Shown: positions 14,445-26,645, counted from the stretch's first letter. The stretch is 64,000 nucleotides of DNA from an uncultured Oscillospiraceae bacterium (GCA_948471205.1 CAOKRT010000004.1:1-64000), one strand, 5' to 3'. The notes: a model not told the origin generated them from the sequence alone. Made by a program: numbers and translations.

Positions 14445-16010
14445 TTATTTTTTCTTTAAATCATCCCATTTAACACCGTTTATATGGAATAAATCATCAA
14501 AATAATATACATTATTTTCTGTTTTGCCATGGCTTGGATACCAAACCTGCGCAAAGAAAGGATTTGTTTTTGCAATCGCATTATAATCCCATTTTTTCTG
14601 CGGAACAAAGCATTCGGGACACCAGTGTCCGCCAAGAAGGATAAGCGCAGGGCTTGCTTCAAATTCAGCACCGCAGTGACCGCATTTCCATTTCAGCTTT
14701 GAAGCAAGATCGCCGGTTTTCATTTTATCTGAAAGGCATTCGCCGCCGCGGAATTTTGCAGCCGTTTTCATATCTTCAATGTTAAGCTTGTTTTTTGGTT
14801 TGTTTTCATCATAGCCGTGGTCAAGTTTAAATCTTTCGGAAATGCCGGTTTTTTTATCAAAACTCATTATTTGATAATCAGCCCATTTTTTCGGTATTTT
14901 TTCCCATTCCTCTTTTGAACCGAAAAAGGCGTTAATACGGGTGGTATTGTTTTTATCAATCCAGTCTAATGTTCCGAAATCAGGTGTCTGCGCAATTTTT
15001 TTCATAAAAGGCTTTACAAAAAATGCAACAACATCTTTTGAAATTCTTTTGGCAAGCTTATATTCAAATTCAAGCTGGCTTGCAAGATATTTAAAATAAT
15101 CCTTAATCGGCATATTGCCGCGGAAATGCAGGTAATCATCCAGTATATCGCTGTCTGCAAAGAAATGCCCGTGAAAGTTTTTTGTTATAAACCAGTTTGG
15201 CGAAAAAAGCTTTTCGGGCTTTGCCAATCCAAGGGTATCCAACAAAAGACTCATAAATTCATAATTTGAAATTCTGTATTCTTCACCGGAACCGATGTTG
15301 TAGAAACGGTTCCAGAAATCGCTGCCGAGATTTCCTTTCTGATCCTCAAGCACAAGATTGCACATAACTCTGCCCGCATCCTCAATGGTGCACCATTCCA
15401 GCACGCCGTTCAGCGGCACATGATACATAATGGGGTCAAGATTATTCAGAATGCTGGGGTAGAGAATGCCTGTCTGGCGAAGCACAACCCAATTTTTAAT
15501 TCCACTGTCAACAAAAATGCGTTCGGCAACTGTTTTTGAAATTGCATAATGGTCATATATTGAAATTTTTAACGGATCGCCGCACCTGCCCCAATGGATA
15601 GGATAATTTCTGCCGCCTGTCTGCGCAACCGTGCCGATATAGCAAACCTTTATTGCATCGGGATCAGGCTGGGAAAGAACAGCTTTGCAGATGTTTTCTG
15701 CCGCGCCTATATTGGTTTTCTGTGTCAGATAAGGTTTCCAGTCTGCTGCAGGGGAAACCAAACCGCCGATATGAAGCACATAATCGCTTCCCGTAACGCC
15801 GTCCAATATGGCCTCATAATCAAGAAAATCACCCCAAATAACTTTAACATTGGGTCTTGCCATATAAGGAGAAAGCAGTTCTATATTTTTTTTGCTTTTT
15901 CTTGCAAGTATTTTAAGATTGATTTTTGTGGGCTTTTTCAGCATATACTGAATTGCCGACCAACCCATATTGCCTGTTCCGCCTGTAATAAAAACTGTTT
16001 TTCTGGACAT
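14445..16010 (-). CDS. NAD-dependent epimerase/dehydratase (extended SDR) with C-terminal zinc-ribbon extension
   Basis: 521 residues. The Rossmann glycine motif TGGTGNMG (9-16), LHIGGLVSP, and the catalytic YxxxK (YDHYAISK) mark an extended short-chain dehydrogenase with NAD(H). The SDR part ends at about residue 300. A middle segment of unknown fold follows. The C-terminal 82 residues contain KCGHCGAEFEASPA and HWCPECFVPQKKW, with Cys443, Cys446, Cys464 and Cys467 as zinc ligands, similar to treble-clef/zinc-ribbon modules. SDR epimerases normally stop near 320 residues, so this is a fusion of unusual design. AGGTGTGA precedes the ATG. The substrate is unknown; nucleotide sugar or steroid-like ligands are both possible. 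Confidence 0.85.
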   Translation of the reverse strand: MSRKTVFITGGTGNMGWSAIQYMLKKPTKINLKILARKSKKNIELLSPYMARPNVKVIWGDFLDYEAILDGVTGSDYVLHIGGLVSPAADWKPYLTQKTNIGAAENICKAVLSQPDPDAIKVCYIGTVAQTGGRNYPIHWGRCGDPLKISIYDHYAISKTVAERIFVDSGIKNWVVLRQTGILYPSILNNLDPIMYHVPLNGVLEWCTIEDAGRVMCNLVLEDQKGNLGSDFWNRFYNIGSGEEYRISNYEFMSLLLDTLGLAKPEKLFSPNWFITKNFHGHFFADSDILDDYLHFRGNMPIKDYFKYLASQLEFEYKLAKRISKDVVAFFVKPFMKKIAQTPDFGTLDWIDKNNTTRINAFFGSKEEWEKIPKKWADYQIMSFDKKTGISERFKLDHGYDENKPKNKLNIEDMKTAAKFRGGECLSDKMKTGDLASKLKWKCGHCGAEFEASPALILLGGHWCPECFVPQKKWDYNAIAKTNPFFAQVWYPSHGKTENNVYYFDDLFHINGVKWDDLKKK

Positions 16011-16173
16011 TTATCACACCTCGAAAATATAAACAAATTCTAAACTAAATTATAAATAAATTCTAAACAGAATTCAATATCCTAAATTTTACAAAATAAT
16101 GAACAGTTTTTTAACTTTAAAAAAACAGATGTAATATAAATGAATATTAATTCAGATTTTCATGCAATATAGG

Positions 16174-16202
16174 TTGACAATTCGGCGCTGTTGCGTTATC
16201 AT
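16174..16202 (+). promoter_or_regulatory. Promoter of metK
   Basis: TTGACA (16174-16179), 17-base spacer, TATCAT (16197-16202), about 20 bases before the riboswitch. Confidence 0.8.
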
Positions 16203-16221
16203 ATGTTAAAAGTTAATAATA

Positions 16222-16357
16222 CCTTATCAAGAGTGGTTGAGGGACAGGCCTTATGACACCACAGCAACCTGCATTATGCAAGGTGCTAAATCCTGCGGTA
16301 AGATTAACCGGGTGATGAGTTTATTCAAACACACTCGATTAAGAGTGTGCTTTTTTA
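16222..16357 (+). promoter_or_regulatory. SAM-I (S-box) riboswitch controlling metK
   Basis: The conserved S-box blocks appear in order: CTTATCAAGAG, GAGGGACAGGCC, ATGACACCACAGCAACC, AGGTGCTAAATCCTGC and the closing TGATGAG that pairs with CTTATCA to make helix P1 (16223-16319). The intrinsic terminator at 16330-16357 follows directly. By established S-box mechanism, SAM binding stabilises P1 and allows the terminator to form, so metK is switched off when SAM is plentiful. Confidence 0.95.
16330..16357 (+). terminator. Riboswitch-controlled intrinsic terminator
   Basis: CACACTC / GAGTGTG stem with a 6-base loop followed by CTTTTTT, 16 bases before the metK ATG and just ahead of its ribosome site GGAGGAAAAG. 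Confidence 0.92.
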
Positions 16358-16372
16358 TTGGAGGAAAAGATT

Positions 16373-17551
16373 ATGTCTAAATATTTATTCACAAGTGAGT
16401 CCGTAACAAACGGACATCCTGATAAAATCTGCGATCAGATTTCAGATGCGGTTCTTGATGCTATGCTTGAACAGGATCCTATGAGCCGTGTAGCCTGTGA
16501 AACCGCCTGCACAACAGGTCAGGTGCTTGTTATGGGTGAAATTACTTCAAAGGCACAGGTTGATATTCCGTCTATCGTGAGAAAAACAGTATGCGAAATC
16601 GGATATGATGACGGAGCAAAGGGCTTTGACGGCAACACTTGTGCAGTTCTGGTGGCTCTTGATAAGCAAAGCACAGATATTGCCATGGGTGTTGACAAGT
16701 CATTTGAACTTAAAAATGCAGAAGAAGACGAATACAATCTTAACGGCGCAGGCGATCAGGGCATGATGTTCGGCTATGCCTGCAATGAAACAAAAGAGTT
16801 TATGCCAATGCCGATAAGCTTGGCACATAAGCTTTCCGCTAAGCTGACCGAGGTTCGCGAAAACGGCACTTTGCCATATCTTTATGCGGACGGCAAAACA
16901 CAGGTAACCGTTCAGTACGAAGACGGAAAGCCTGTTAAGGTAACAGCCGTTGTTGTTTCCAGCCAGCACAGTGCTGATGTTTCACTTGAAACGCTCAGAA
17001 ACGATATTATCGAAAAGGTTATTAAAACCACGGTTCCTGCCGAGCTTATGGATGATGAAACGGTTATTTATGTAAATCCCACCGGCAGATTTGTTATCGG
17101 CGGTCCGCAGGGAGACAGCGGACTTACAGGCAGAAAAATTATTGTTGATACATACGGCGGGTATGCACGCCACGGCGGCGGCGCATTCAGTGGAAAAGAC
17201 CCCACAAAGGTAGACAGAAGCGCAGCTTATGCCGCACGCTGGGTTGCAAAAAATATTGTTGCAGCAGGTCTTGCTGATAAATGTGAGGTTGAGCTTGCCT
17301 ATGCCATCGGTGTTGCAAAGCCTGTTTCCGTTATGGTGGATACCTTCGGTACAGGTGTAAAATCAAATGAGGAAATCGGTGCAATTATAGATAAGGTATT
17401 TGATTTAAGACCTTCTGCTATTATTAACCGCCTTGATTTAAGAAAGCCGATTTATAAAAATGTTGCCGCTTACGGTCATATGGGCAGGGAAGACCTTGGT
17501 GTTTCCTGGGAAAAAACCGATATGGTGGAAGAAATTAAAAAATATATGTAA
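16373..17551 (+). CDS. metK: S-adenosylmethionine synthetase
   Basis: 392 residues, standard length. It makes SAM from methionine and ATP. The N-terminus [20 protein letters not shown] contains the ATP/methionine-binding [20 protein letters not shown] is the conserved hexapeptide region; [24 protein letters not shown] and [20 protein letters not shown] are the signature 2 region. The ATG at 16373 is preferred over the in-frame TTG at 16358, which overlaps the ribosome site GGAGG. Expression is governed by the SAM-I riboswitch in its leader. Confidence 0.97.
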   Translation: MSKYLFTSESVTNGHPDKICDQISDAVLDAMLEQDPMSRVACETACTTGQVLVMGEITSKAQVDIPSIVRKTVCEIGYDDGAKGFDGNTCAVLVALDKQSTDIAMGVDKSFELKNAEEDEYNLNGAGDQGMMFGYACNETKEFMPMPISLAHKLSAKLTEVRENGTLPYLYADGKTQVTVQYEDGKPVKVTAVVVSSQHSADVSLETLRNDIIEKVIKTTVPAELMDDETVIYVNPTGRFVIGGPQGDSGLTGRKIIVDTYGGYARHGGGAFSGKDPTKVDRSAAYAARWVAKNIVAAGLADKCEVELAYAIGVAKPVSVMVDTFGTGVKSNEEIGAIIDKVFDLRPSAIINRLDLRKPIYKNVAAYGHMGREDLGVSWEKTDMVEEIKKYM

Positions 17552-17613
17552 TAAATTGCTGTTGGTACTGCCGGTAAATCGGTTGAAATATACAGTCAAT
17601 TGAATGTACAAAT

Positions 17614-17653
17614 AAAAAAGCAAGAGGATTGTATGAAATCCTCTTGCTTTTTT
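17614..17653. terminator. Bidirectional terminator between metK and proC
   Basis: 17-bp perfect stem AAAAAAGCAAGAGGATT / AATCCTCTTGCTTTTTT with a 6-base loop. It serves the converging metK and spoIIID-proC transcripts. Confidence 0.93.
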
Positions 17654-17755
17654 ATTTTATATTTCAACAAATATACGGTTTTAATTCAGGTTTCAGCATA
17701 TTTCGTTTCATTTTATTAGTATACTTTTTTAATGATAACTAAAGATTTTAAGCAA

Positions 17756-18553
17756 TTATAATTTACTGTCCTTATCAACAGCCTTATCAACAGCCTTATG
17801 AATAGCGGCTTCAAAGCCGTCTGCCTGCAGGGAAACAACACCCTCTATTGTGGTGCCGCTGGGTGAGCATACCTGGTCAATCAGCTCAAACGGATGTATG
17901 CCGCTTTCCAGAATCATTTTGGCGCTGCCCAGAACAGACTGTGCGGCAATCTGCAGAGCAGTATCCTTTTTCATTCCGTTTTTAACACCGGCTCTTGCAA
18001 GTGCATCTATAAACATATAAACAAAGGCGGGCGAACATCCGGCAAGTACACCGAATAATGAAAAACTGCTTTCCGGAAGTTCCATAATTTCCCCGACTGC
18101 TCCGAAGATTTTTTCGATTTCCTGCTTTTCTTCATCTGTTACTTTGCCGTTTGCGCAATAGGCACTGCATGCAGATGCAACCTTTGCGTTTATATTCGGC
18201 ATTATACGAATAATTTTATTGTCATGTGAAAGGTTGTCCCTAATGAATTTAATGGTTTTTCCTGCCGCTATTGATATTAATACACTGTTTTTTTCTGCAA
18301 GTGCCGTATCAATGTCATTCAGCACCTCTGTTATCATATTGGGTTTAACTGCAAGCACAGCAAAATCGGAGTGTTTAACAACCTCTTTTGCATTTTCACA
18401 GGCAGTAACGCCGTAACGCAGCACTGCTTTTTCTACGCAGGAAACGGCAGAATCGTAAACGAATACTTCACTGCCGCTAATTATTCCTGCTTCTGTTATT
18501 CCTTTAATTATGGCTTCGCCCATATTTCCGCAGCCGATAAATCCTATGCTCAT
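17756..18553 (-). CDS. proC: Pyrroline-5-carboxylate reductase
   Basis: 265 residues, normal length. It performs the last step of proline synthesis with NAD(P)H. IGFIGCGNMGEAIIKG is the Rossmann dinucleotide motif, AVLAVKPNMITEVL and SIAAGKTIKFI are conserved, and GCSPAFVYMFIDALARAGVKNGM with SPSGTTIEGV form the C-terminal dimer/active-site region. GGAGGT precedes the ATG. The C-terminus has a small duplication KAVDKAVDK from a 12-bp tandem repeat in the DNA. It lies 57 bases downstream of spoIIID on the same strand. Confidence 0.95.
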   Translation of the reverse strand: MSIGFIGCGNMGEAIIKGITEAGIISGSEVFVYDSAVSCVEKAVLRYGVTACENAKEVVKHSDFAVLAVKPNMITEVLNDIDTALAEKNSVLISIAAGKTIKFIRDNLSHDNKIIRIMPNINAKVASACSAYCANGKVTDEEKQEIEKIFGAVGEIMELPESSFSLFGVLAGCSPAFVYMFIDALARAGVKNGMKKDTALQIAAQSVLGSAKMILESGIHPFELIDQVCSPSGTTIEGVVSLQADGFEAAIHKAVDKAVDKDSKL

Positions 18554-18610
18554 ATTTATACCTCCGTTGTATATAACTTAAATATATACTATCACGCAAA
18601 GCGGAAAATA

Positions 18611-18865
18611 TCAAATCTTTTTATTACTGTATTTCTTTTTCGTTGCATTTCCGCCTCTGATATGGCGTTCGGCCTTATTTTCCTGCAAAACCTTTTCCAC
18701 CTGTTCATAAAGGGATTTGTCTATGTCATAAAGCCGCTTTGTTACATCAATATGTACAGTTGATTTGCTTATGCCGAATACAGCACCTGCCTGTCTTACA
18801 GTTGCGCCTGTATCTCTTATGTATTTTCCGATTTCAATACATCTTTTTTCTACGTTACCATTCAA
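18611..18865 (-). CDS. spoIIID: Stage III sporulation protein D
   Basis: 84 residues, a small DNA-binding regulator of mother-cell genes during sporulation. RCIEIGKYIRDTGATVRQAG then FGISKSTVHIDVTKRL form the helix-turn-helix, and AERHIRGGNATKKKY is the conserved basic C-terminal segment. The proposed start is TTG at 18865, which gives eight residues before CIEIGKYI as in the Bacillus subtilis protein. AAGGACGGTG is the ribosome site. A GTG at 18874 is an alternative start. The open frame extends further upstream without a ribosome site. It shows that the organism is a spore former. Confidence 0.93.
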   Translation of the reverse strand: MNGNVEKRCIEIGKYIRDTGATVRQAGAVFGISKSTVHIDVTKRLYDIDKSLYEQVEKVLQENKAERHIRGGNATKKKYSNKKI

Positions 18866-19088
18866 GTGTTTCACCGTCCTTGGTAATATATATTTTGCGA
18901 AGCGGTAAGTTATAACCAAAGAAAGTGAATAATAAATTTTGCAGTAGATTTCAGTTTGTTTTTATGGTAATATGTATTGGATAAATGAATTTTCAGAAAT
19001 ACCGAATAAAATTTATATTATATCAATTTCAAAATACTATATGCGATATAAAAGCGGAGTTTATCAATGAAAGGCTGTGAGAAAGAAT

Positions 19089-22566
<3,478 letters not shown>

Positions 22567-22567
22567 A

Positions 22568-22882
22568 ATGTTTAAAACGGGAATAGATATCATTCGGATT
22601 GCAAGAATTGAAAAAAGCCTTGAAAAAGACAGCTTTAAAAAAGCAGTTTTTACAGAAAGTGAAATTGCGTATTCTAAAAATGCACAATCCTTTGCCGGCA
22701 TATTTGCCGCCAAGGAGGCATATTTGAAGGCTGTCGGAACAGGTATCAACTGCAGGCTTAATACAATTGAAATTTTGCATAACAGCAGCGGTAAGCCTTA
22801 TATAAACGGTGTTGAAAAGTCTGATGTATCCATTAGTCATGACGGTGAATATGCCGTTGCTGTTGTTATTTTATGGGAGTAG
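22568..22882 (+). CDS. acpS: Holo-[acyl-carrier-protein] synthase
   Basis: 104 residues, slightly shorter than the usual 115-125. It transfers the 4'-phosphopantetheine arm of CoA to acyl carrier protein. The two metal-binding signatures are present: GIDIIRIARIE near the N-terminus and FAAKEAYLKAVGTG. SISHDGEYAVAVVI closes the protein. It starts 1 base after the stop of the beta-galactosidase gene and 7 bases before the next gene, so translation is probably coupled. The acpS then YjeF-type gene order is common in Firmicutes. Confidence 0.93.
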   Translation: MFKTGIDIIRIARIEKSLEKDSFKKAVFTESEIAYSKNAQSFAGIFAAKEAYLKAVGTGINCRLNTIEILHNSSGKPYINGVEKSDVSISHDGEYAVAVVILWE

Positions 22883-22889
22883 TTAAGCT

Positions 22890-24395
22890 ATGAGAATTTT
22901 AACTGCCAATGAAATGAAGAAAGCAGAGGAACTATCTTTTAAAAAATATTTTTCCGAAGCAGAACTAATGAAAAGAGCGGGCGTGAAATGTGCAGAAAAA
23001 ATAATTGCCCATTACGGAAATATTATGAAGGATAAAAAGGTGCTTGTTCTTTGCGGAAACGGAAAAAACGCAGGGGACGGTTTTGTTATAGCAACGGAAC
23101 TTATGCATTTTGGCGCAAAGGCTGAAATTGTTCTGTGTGACAAAAAGCCGTCCGTCAGAGAAGCGCTTGCATATTTTAATGAAGCGGTGAACAGCGGTAT
23201 TCCTGTAACCGCATTTGCCGGCTGTGATTTGGAATGTTCCCTTATTGTAGACTGCATTTTCGGAACAGGATTTCACGGCGCACCGAAAGCACCGTTTGAT
23301 GCTGTTTTTGATGCTGTAAACAGCAGTGGTGCGGCAGTTGTTTCTGTTGATACGCCAAGCGGAGTAAATGCGTCTGACGGTTCTGTAGTAAATGCGGTAA
23401 AAGCGGATTTGACAATAGCCGTTTCTGATTTGAAATACTGCCATGTTCTTCCGCCTGCAAATGAATACTGCGGTAAAACCGTAACGGTCAATATTGGAAT
23501 TCCAAAGGATTGCTATAACGGTAACTATGCGCATACAATTACAAAAGCCTATGTGAAAGGCTGTTTTAAAAAACGAAATTTGAATGCACACAAGGGTTGC
23601 TTTGGCAGACAGCTTAATATTTGCGGAAGCTATGAAATGCCCGGTGCAGCGGTAATTTGCGCTAAGGCGGCGCTTAAAACAGGTGCAGGGCTTTTAAAAT
23701 GCGCTTTTCCGAAATCCATATACAGTGTGATGACGGCACATTTGGTTCAGCCTGTTTTTGTGCCTGTAAGTGAAAATGAAAGCAAAACATTTTCAATGGG
23801 TGCGTTAACGCGTATACTGGAAGAAATAAAAGGGGCGTCCTGTGTTGCTGTCGGCTGCGGAATAGGCAATAATGATGACACACAGGTGCTTTTAAATCAG
23901 ATTATAAAAGAAAGCGAAGTGCCGGTTGTTATAGATGCAGACGGCATAAATTCCATTATTCCGAATATAGATGTTTTGAAGGACTCAAAAGCAAAGCTGA
24001 TTTTAACGCCGCATCCCGGTGAAATGGCAAGGCTTATACAGGAAGACGTTTCCTATGTTCAGCAAAACAGAATATCTTCGGCAAAAGCATTTTCCAAAGA
24101 ATATGGCTGTATTGCTGTTCTGAAAGGAGCAAATACGGTTGTAACGGACGGCAAGGATGTTTTTGTAAATACAACGGGAAATGCCGGTATGGCAATGGGC
24201 GGAGCAGGTGATATGCTAACAGGCATGATGGCTTCGTTTATAGCACAGGGCATTCGTCCGTTTGATGCGGCTGCTTGTGCTGTGTATATTCATGGACTTT
24301 GCGGTGATATAACTGCAAAGGAAATCAGCCAAAGAGGAATGACGGTTGAAGATATGCTGGATCTTTTGGGTGCTTTAATGATTGAATTTGAGTAA
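22890..24395 (+). CDS. nnr: Bifunctional NAD(P)H-hydrate epimerase and ADP-dependent NAD(P)HX dehydratase
   Basis: 501 residues, two fused repair domains. Residues 1-210 are the YjeF_N epimerase (VLCGNGKNAGDGFVIATEL is the phosphate/NAD site, then VVSVDTPSGVNASDG). Residues 225-501 are the YjeF_C dehydratase of the ribokinase fold (LILTPHPGEMARLI, CIAVLKGANTVVTDG, NTTGNAGMAMGGAGDMLTGM). Together they repair damaged nicotinamide hydrates. The position directly after acpS is usual. One-gene fusion is normal in bacteria. Confidence 0.95.
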   Translation: MRILTANEMKKAEELSFKKYFSEAELMKRAGVKCAEKIIAHYGNIMKDKKVLVLCGNGKNAGDGFVIATELMHFGAKAEIVLCDKKPSVREALAYFNEAVNSGIPVTAFAGCDLECSLIVDCIFGTGFHGAPKAPFDAVFDAVNSSGAAVVSVDTPSGVNASDGSVVNAVKADLTIAVSDLKYCHVLPPANEYCGKTVTVNIGIPKDCYNGNYAHTITKAYVKGCFKKRNLNAHKGCFGRQLNICGSYEMPGAAVICAKAALKTGAGLLKCAFPKSIYSVMTAHLVQPVFVPVSENESKTFSMGALTRILEEIKGASCVAVGCGIGNNDDTQVLLNQIIKESEVPVVIDADGINSIIPNIDVLKDSKAKLILTPHPGEMARLIQEDVSYVQQNRISSAKAFSKEYGCIAVLKGANTVVTDGKDVFVNTTGNAGMAMGGAGDMLTGMMASFIAQGIRPFDAAACAVYIHGLCGDITAKEISQRGMTVEDMLDLLGALMIEFE

Positions 24396-24410
24396 TGGAT
24401 TTGATGGCGC

Positions 24411-24887
24411 TTGAAAAGAATAATACCTGTTTTTATTGCCGTAATACTTTTGTTTGCCGGCTGTAAAGTGAAAACCTATAACCCCGAAATTGCCGATTTC
24501 AGCCAAAGTGCGGCTGTTGAAACGGGCAGTTTTTCCTATACATGCGATATTTCGCTTTCGGAAAATGTGGTAACGGTTACTGCTAAATCAACAAATGCAA
24601 ATGGGATGAGTATTGTTTATAACGGCAAATCTGCTATGTTTAAATATCTTGACATGGAATATGAAATTGTTTCAGATAAAATTGATTATACAAACCCTGC
24701 AAGGGCTGTTTTTGAGGTTTTTGAGGTTTTAAAGGCGGAAATGCCTGAAAATGCTTCAAAAACGGCAGACGGCTTCAGGTATGACGGAAAAACAGAGCTT
24801 GGCAGTTTTACCGTGCTTCAGTATGATGATTATTCCTATAAATCCATCAGTTTTAAGGATGCGGATATTCATATCGTTTTTGAATAA
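24411..24887 (+). CDS. Putative lipoprotein of unknown function
   Basis: 158 residues. KRIIPVFIAVILLFAGCK is a lipoprotein signal peptide with lipobox LFAGC, so the mature protein would start at Cys18 and be held on the outer face of the membrane. The mature part looks mostly beta-stranded (FSYTCDISLSENVVTVTAK). The start is TTG at 24411, 15 bases after the upstream stop, with a weak ribosome site; an overlapping ATG in another frame gives nothing. It sits in the acpS-nnr operon. I do not recognise the family. Confidence 0.75.
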   Translation: MKRIIPVFIAVILLFAGCKVKTYNPEIADFSQSAAVETGSFSYTCDISLSENVVTVTAKSTNANGMSIVYNGKSAMFKYLDMEYEIVSDKIDYTNPARAVFEVFEVLKAEMPENASKTADGFRYDGKTELGSFTVLQYDDYSYKSISFKDADIHIVFE

Positions 24888-24901
24888 GTAAGGAGAATAT
24901 A

Positions 24902-25264
24902 ATGGCAAGAAAAATAAAGAATAAGGAATTAACAAATACAAGGCTGGCAGCCAATTACGGCGGCTGGGTATATTGCAGCGGCTGCAATGAAAATATAGGA
25001 TACTTATGCTATGCAACTTATGATAGTATAGATTTCAGATATAAATGTGCCTGCAAAAGCGAGGGGCACTTATATATTGATTTTGATGACAGTGTGCAGG
25101 GAACAAACAGCAATAATGAACTGACGGTTATTAAAAACAGATTATGCTGTTCTGCAGACAGCCAACCCCTGATTACCGTGCTGGATAAAAAGCTTGATAA
25201 TTATGAATTGAATATCACATGCAAAGCCTGCGGCAGTATTTATAAAAAAACGAAAAAAGAATAA
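24902..25264 (+). CDS. Small Cys-rich (zinc-ribbon-like) protein of unknown function
   Basis: 120 residues. Pairs of cysteines suggest two zinc sites: CSGCNENIGYLC with YKCAC in the first half and CCSA with CKACGSIY at the end. No signal peptide or helix of membrane type. It has a basic N-terminus (ARKIKNKELTNTRLAAN) with no recognised domain. AAGGAG precedes the ATG. It is the last gene of the operon and ends at a strong terminator. It may bind nucleic acid, by its charge and zinc-ribbon character, but that is only inference. Confidence 0.75.
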   Translation: MARKIKNKELTNTRLAANYGGWVYCSGCNENIGYLCYATYDSIDFRYKCACKSEGHLYIDFDDSVQGTNSNNELTVIKNRLCCSADSQPLITVLDKKLDNYELNITCKACGSIYKKTKKE

Positions 25265-25302
25265 AAAATAGCCTGTTCTAACTATCAGGCATTGCAACAA
25301 AG

Positions 25303-25337
25303 AAAACCACGAACACGGATTGTTCGTGGTTTTTTTA
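25303..25337 (+). terminator. Terminator of the GNAT-lacZ-acpS-nnr operon
   Basis: AACCACGAAC / GTTCGTGGTT stem with a 7-base loop followed by TTTTT. Confidence 0.92.
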
Positions 25338-25419
25338 TCGGTTTTTGTATATCTAAATCTATTATAATTACAATTTGCTAAGCAAATCGGAATTTTTTAT
25401 ATGAATTACAACATAAAAT

Positions 25420-25449
25420 AAACCAAAGAACAATATTGTTCTTTGGTTT
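25420..25449 (-). terminator. 30-bp perfect palindrome, likely terminator of the DtxR-type gene
   Basis: AAACCAAAGAACAAT followed immediately by its exact reverse complement, then on the minus strand ATTTTATG. It is 76 bases past the end of the regulator gene. The remaining 25265-25524 bases hold only the two hairpins. Confidence 0.75.
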
Positions 25450-25524
25450 AAAAATTCATTACGGCATATCAATATTCAACAGGGGTTATTGGTGTAAAAG
25501 TTTTTGCAAAACGGATTTTTATTA

Positions 25525-25896
25525 TTATTTTTTAATATCAGAAATAAATCTTTTAACTGCTTCAAAGCTTTCTGCGCTGATAACGTGTTCAATTCTGCAG
25601 GCGTCGTCCACCGCTGTTTCGGGATTAACACCAATTGCAATAAGCCAGTTCGATATAGCGGTGTGCCGTTCATATATTGTTTCGGCGATTTCCATTCCTT
25701 TTGCAAGCAAAGAAATATAACCGTTGTTATCAACCTCTATATATCCGTTTTCGCGAAGATTTTTCATTGCAACACTTACACTGGGCTTTGAATAATCAAG
25801 CTCATTTACAATATCAATAGCGCGCACAACGCCTTTTCTGTTTTTAATAATCAAAATAGTTTCAAGATAATTTTCTGCAGATTCGTGGATTTTCAT
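25525..25896 (-). CDS. DtxR/MntR-family metal-dependent repressor, probable iron regulator of feo
   Basis: 123 residues: an N-terminal winged helix (about 1-70, AIDIVNELDYSKPSVSVAMKNL) and a dimerisation/metal domain, with no C-terminal SH3-like domain, as in short DtxR-type regulators. Metal-site positions can be read against known members: His78, Cys100, Glu103 and His104 (DACRIEHVIS). A Cys at the first of these positions is the arrangement of iron-type DtxR/IdeR rather than manganese-type MntR, which has Glu. It is divergent to feoA and feoA-feoB, whose upstream DNA holds four palindromes of TTAG-N-CTAA type. It is therefore inferred to repress iron uptake when ferrous iron is sufficient. 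Confidence 0.88.
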   Translation of the reverse strand: MKIHESAENYLETILIIKNRKGVVRAIDIVNELDYSKPSVSVAMKNLRENGYIEVDNNGYISLLAKGMEIAETIYERHTAISNWLIAIGVNPETAVDDACRIEHVISAESFEAVKRFISDIKK

Positions 25897-26003
25897 AATG
25901 AAATATTCAACTCCGGGTTTTATTAATAATTATTTGGATTTAAACATAGTTTATCATAAACAAAGTGTTTTTTCAAATTTTTTACAAAATTTAATATTTT
26001 CTA

Positions 26004-26032
26004 TTGACAATCAGGTTAGTTAATGCTAATAT
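26004..26032 (+). promoter_or_regulatory. feo operon promoter
   Basis: TTGACA (26004-26009), 17-base spacer, TAATAT (26027-26032). An operator-like palindrome at 26016-26029 lies within the spacer and -10. Confidence 0.85.
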
Positions 26033-26089
26033 TATTCTTGGTTAGAGGGTTCTAACCATTTCTTTAGACATAGAGTTAGTTTAAACTAT
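26016..26089. promoter_or_regulatory. Three operator-like palindromes in the DtxR-feoA gap
   Basis: TTAGTTAATGCTAA (26016-26029), GGTTAGAGGGTTCTAACC (26040-26057) and TAGTTTAAACTA (26077-26088, perfect). All share a TTAG...CTAA core; the first overlaps the -10 element of the feo promoter. This fits repression by the adjacent DtxR-type protein. Confidence 0.7.
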
Positions 26090-26116
26090 CACCAAAAGAG
26101 AGAAGTGAAATAAAGA

Positions 26117-26326
26117 ATGCCTTTGATTTTAGCAGATATGGGTACGGAAAATATTATAAAACAAATCAGCGGCAGGCCTGAAATAAAAAAACATCTTGAA
26201 AATTTGGGCTTTGTGGTCGGAGGAACGGTAAGTATTATTTCTGCAATCGGCGGAAATTTAATTGTGAATGTAAAAAATTCCCGTGTTGCCATAAGCAGGG
26301 AATTGGCAAGCAAAATAATGATTTAG
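26117..26326 (+). CDS. feoA: FeoA-type small protein 1
   Basis: 69 residues forming a single SH3-like FeoA fold (IIKQISGRPEIKKHLENLGFVVGGTVSII, then NLIVNVKNSRVAISRELASKI). FeoA proteins assist the FeoB ferrous-iron transporter in the cytoplasm. The ATG is at 26117 with a weak ribosome site (AGAGAAGTGAA). It is 12 bases upstream of a second feoA gene. Confidence 0.9.
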   Translation: MPLILADMGTENIIKQISGRPEIKKHLENLGFVVGGTVSIISAIGGNLIVNVKNSRVAISRELASKIMI

Positions 26327-26338
26327 GAGAGAACAGAT

Positions 26339-26563
26339 ATGAAAACGTTGAAGGATGCGAATATCGGTAAAACAGTCAGGGTTGTTAAGCTTCACGGAGA
26401 AGGTGCTGTAAAGCGCCGTATTATGGATATGGGTATAACGAGAGGTGTAGAGGTACATATACGCAAAGTAGCTCCGCTCGGAGATCCGATTGAAATTACA
26501 GTACGGGGATATGAACTTTCACTCAGAAAAGCAGATGCACAGATGATTGAAATTGAAGAGTAG
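26339..26563 (+). CDS. feoA: FeoA-type small protein 2
   Basis: 74 residues, the second FeoA paralogue: DANIGKTVRVVKLHGEGAVKRRIMDMGITRG, then ELSLRKADAQMIEIE. It differs clearly from the first copy; duplicated feoA genes are common in Clostridia. AGGAGAGAA precedes the ATG. A palindrome and a short gap separate it from feoB. Confidence 0.92.
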   Translation: MKTLKDANIGKTVRVVKLHGEGAVKRRIMDMGITRGVEVHIRKVAPLGDPIEITVRGYELSLRKADAQMIEIEE

Positions 26564-26608
26564 AATTTTCGGGCAAAGGCATCTTTGCCCTATATAAAAA
26601 ACCATTAG

Positions 26609-26622
26609 TTAGTTTTAACTAA
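26609..26622. promoter_or_regulatory. Operator-like palindrome before feoB
   Basis: TTAGTTTTAACTAA at 26609-26622, of the same TTAG...CTAA type as the three upstream sites. It suggests separate iron control of feoB. Confidence 0.65.
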
Positions 26623-26645
26623 TTAAAATGAAAGGATTTTTGAAG

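Noticed and set aside
22965..23591. 208-residue frame antisense to nnr
   Set aside because: Shadow of the YjeF_N domain gene, without ribosome site or recognised motif.
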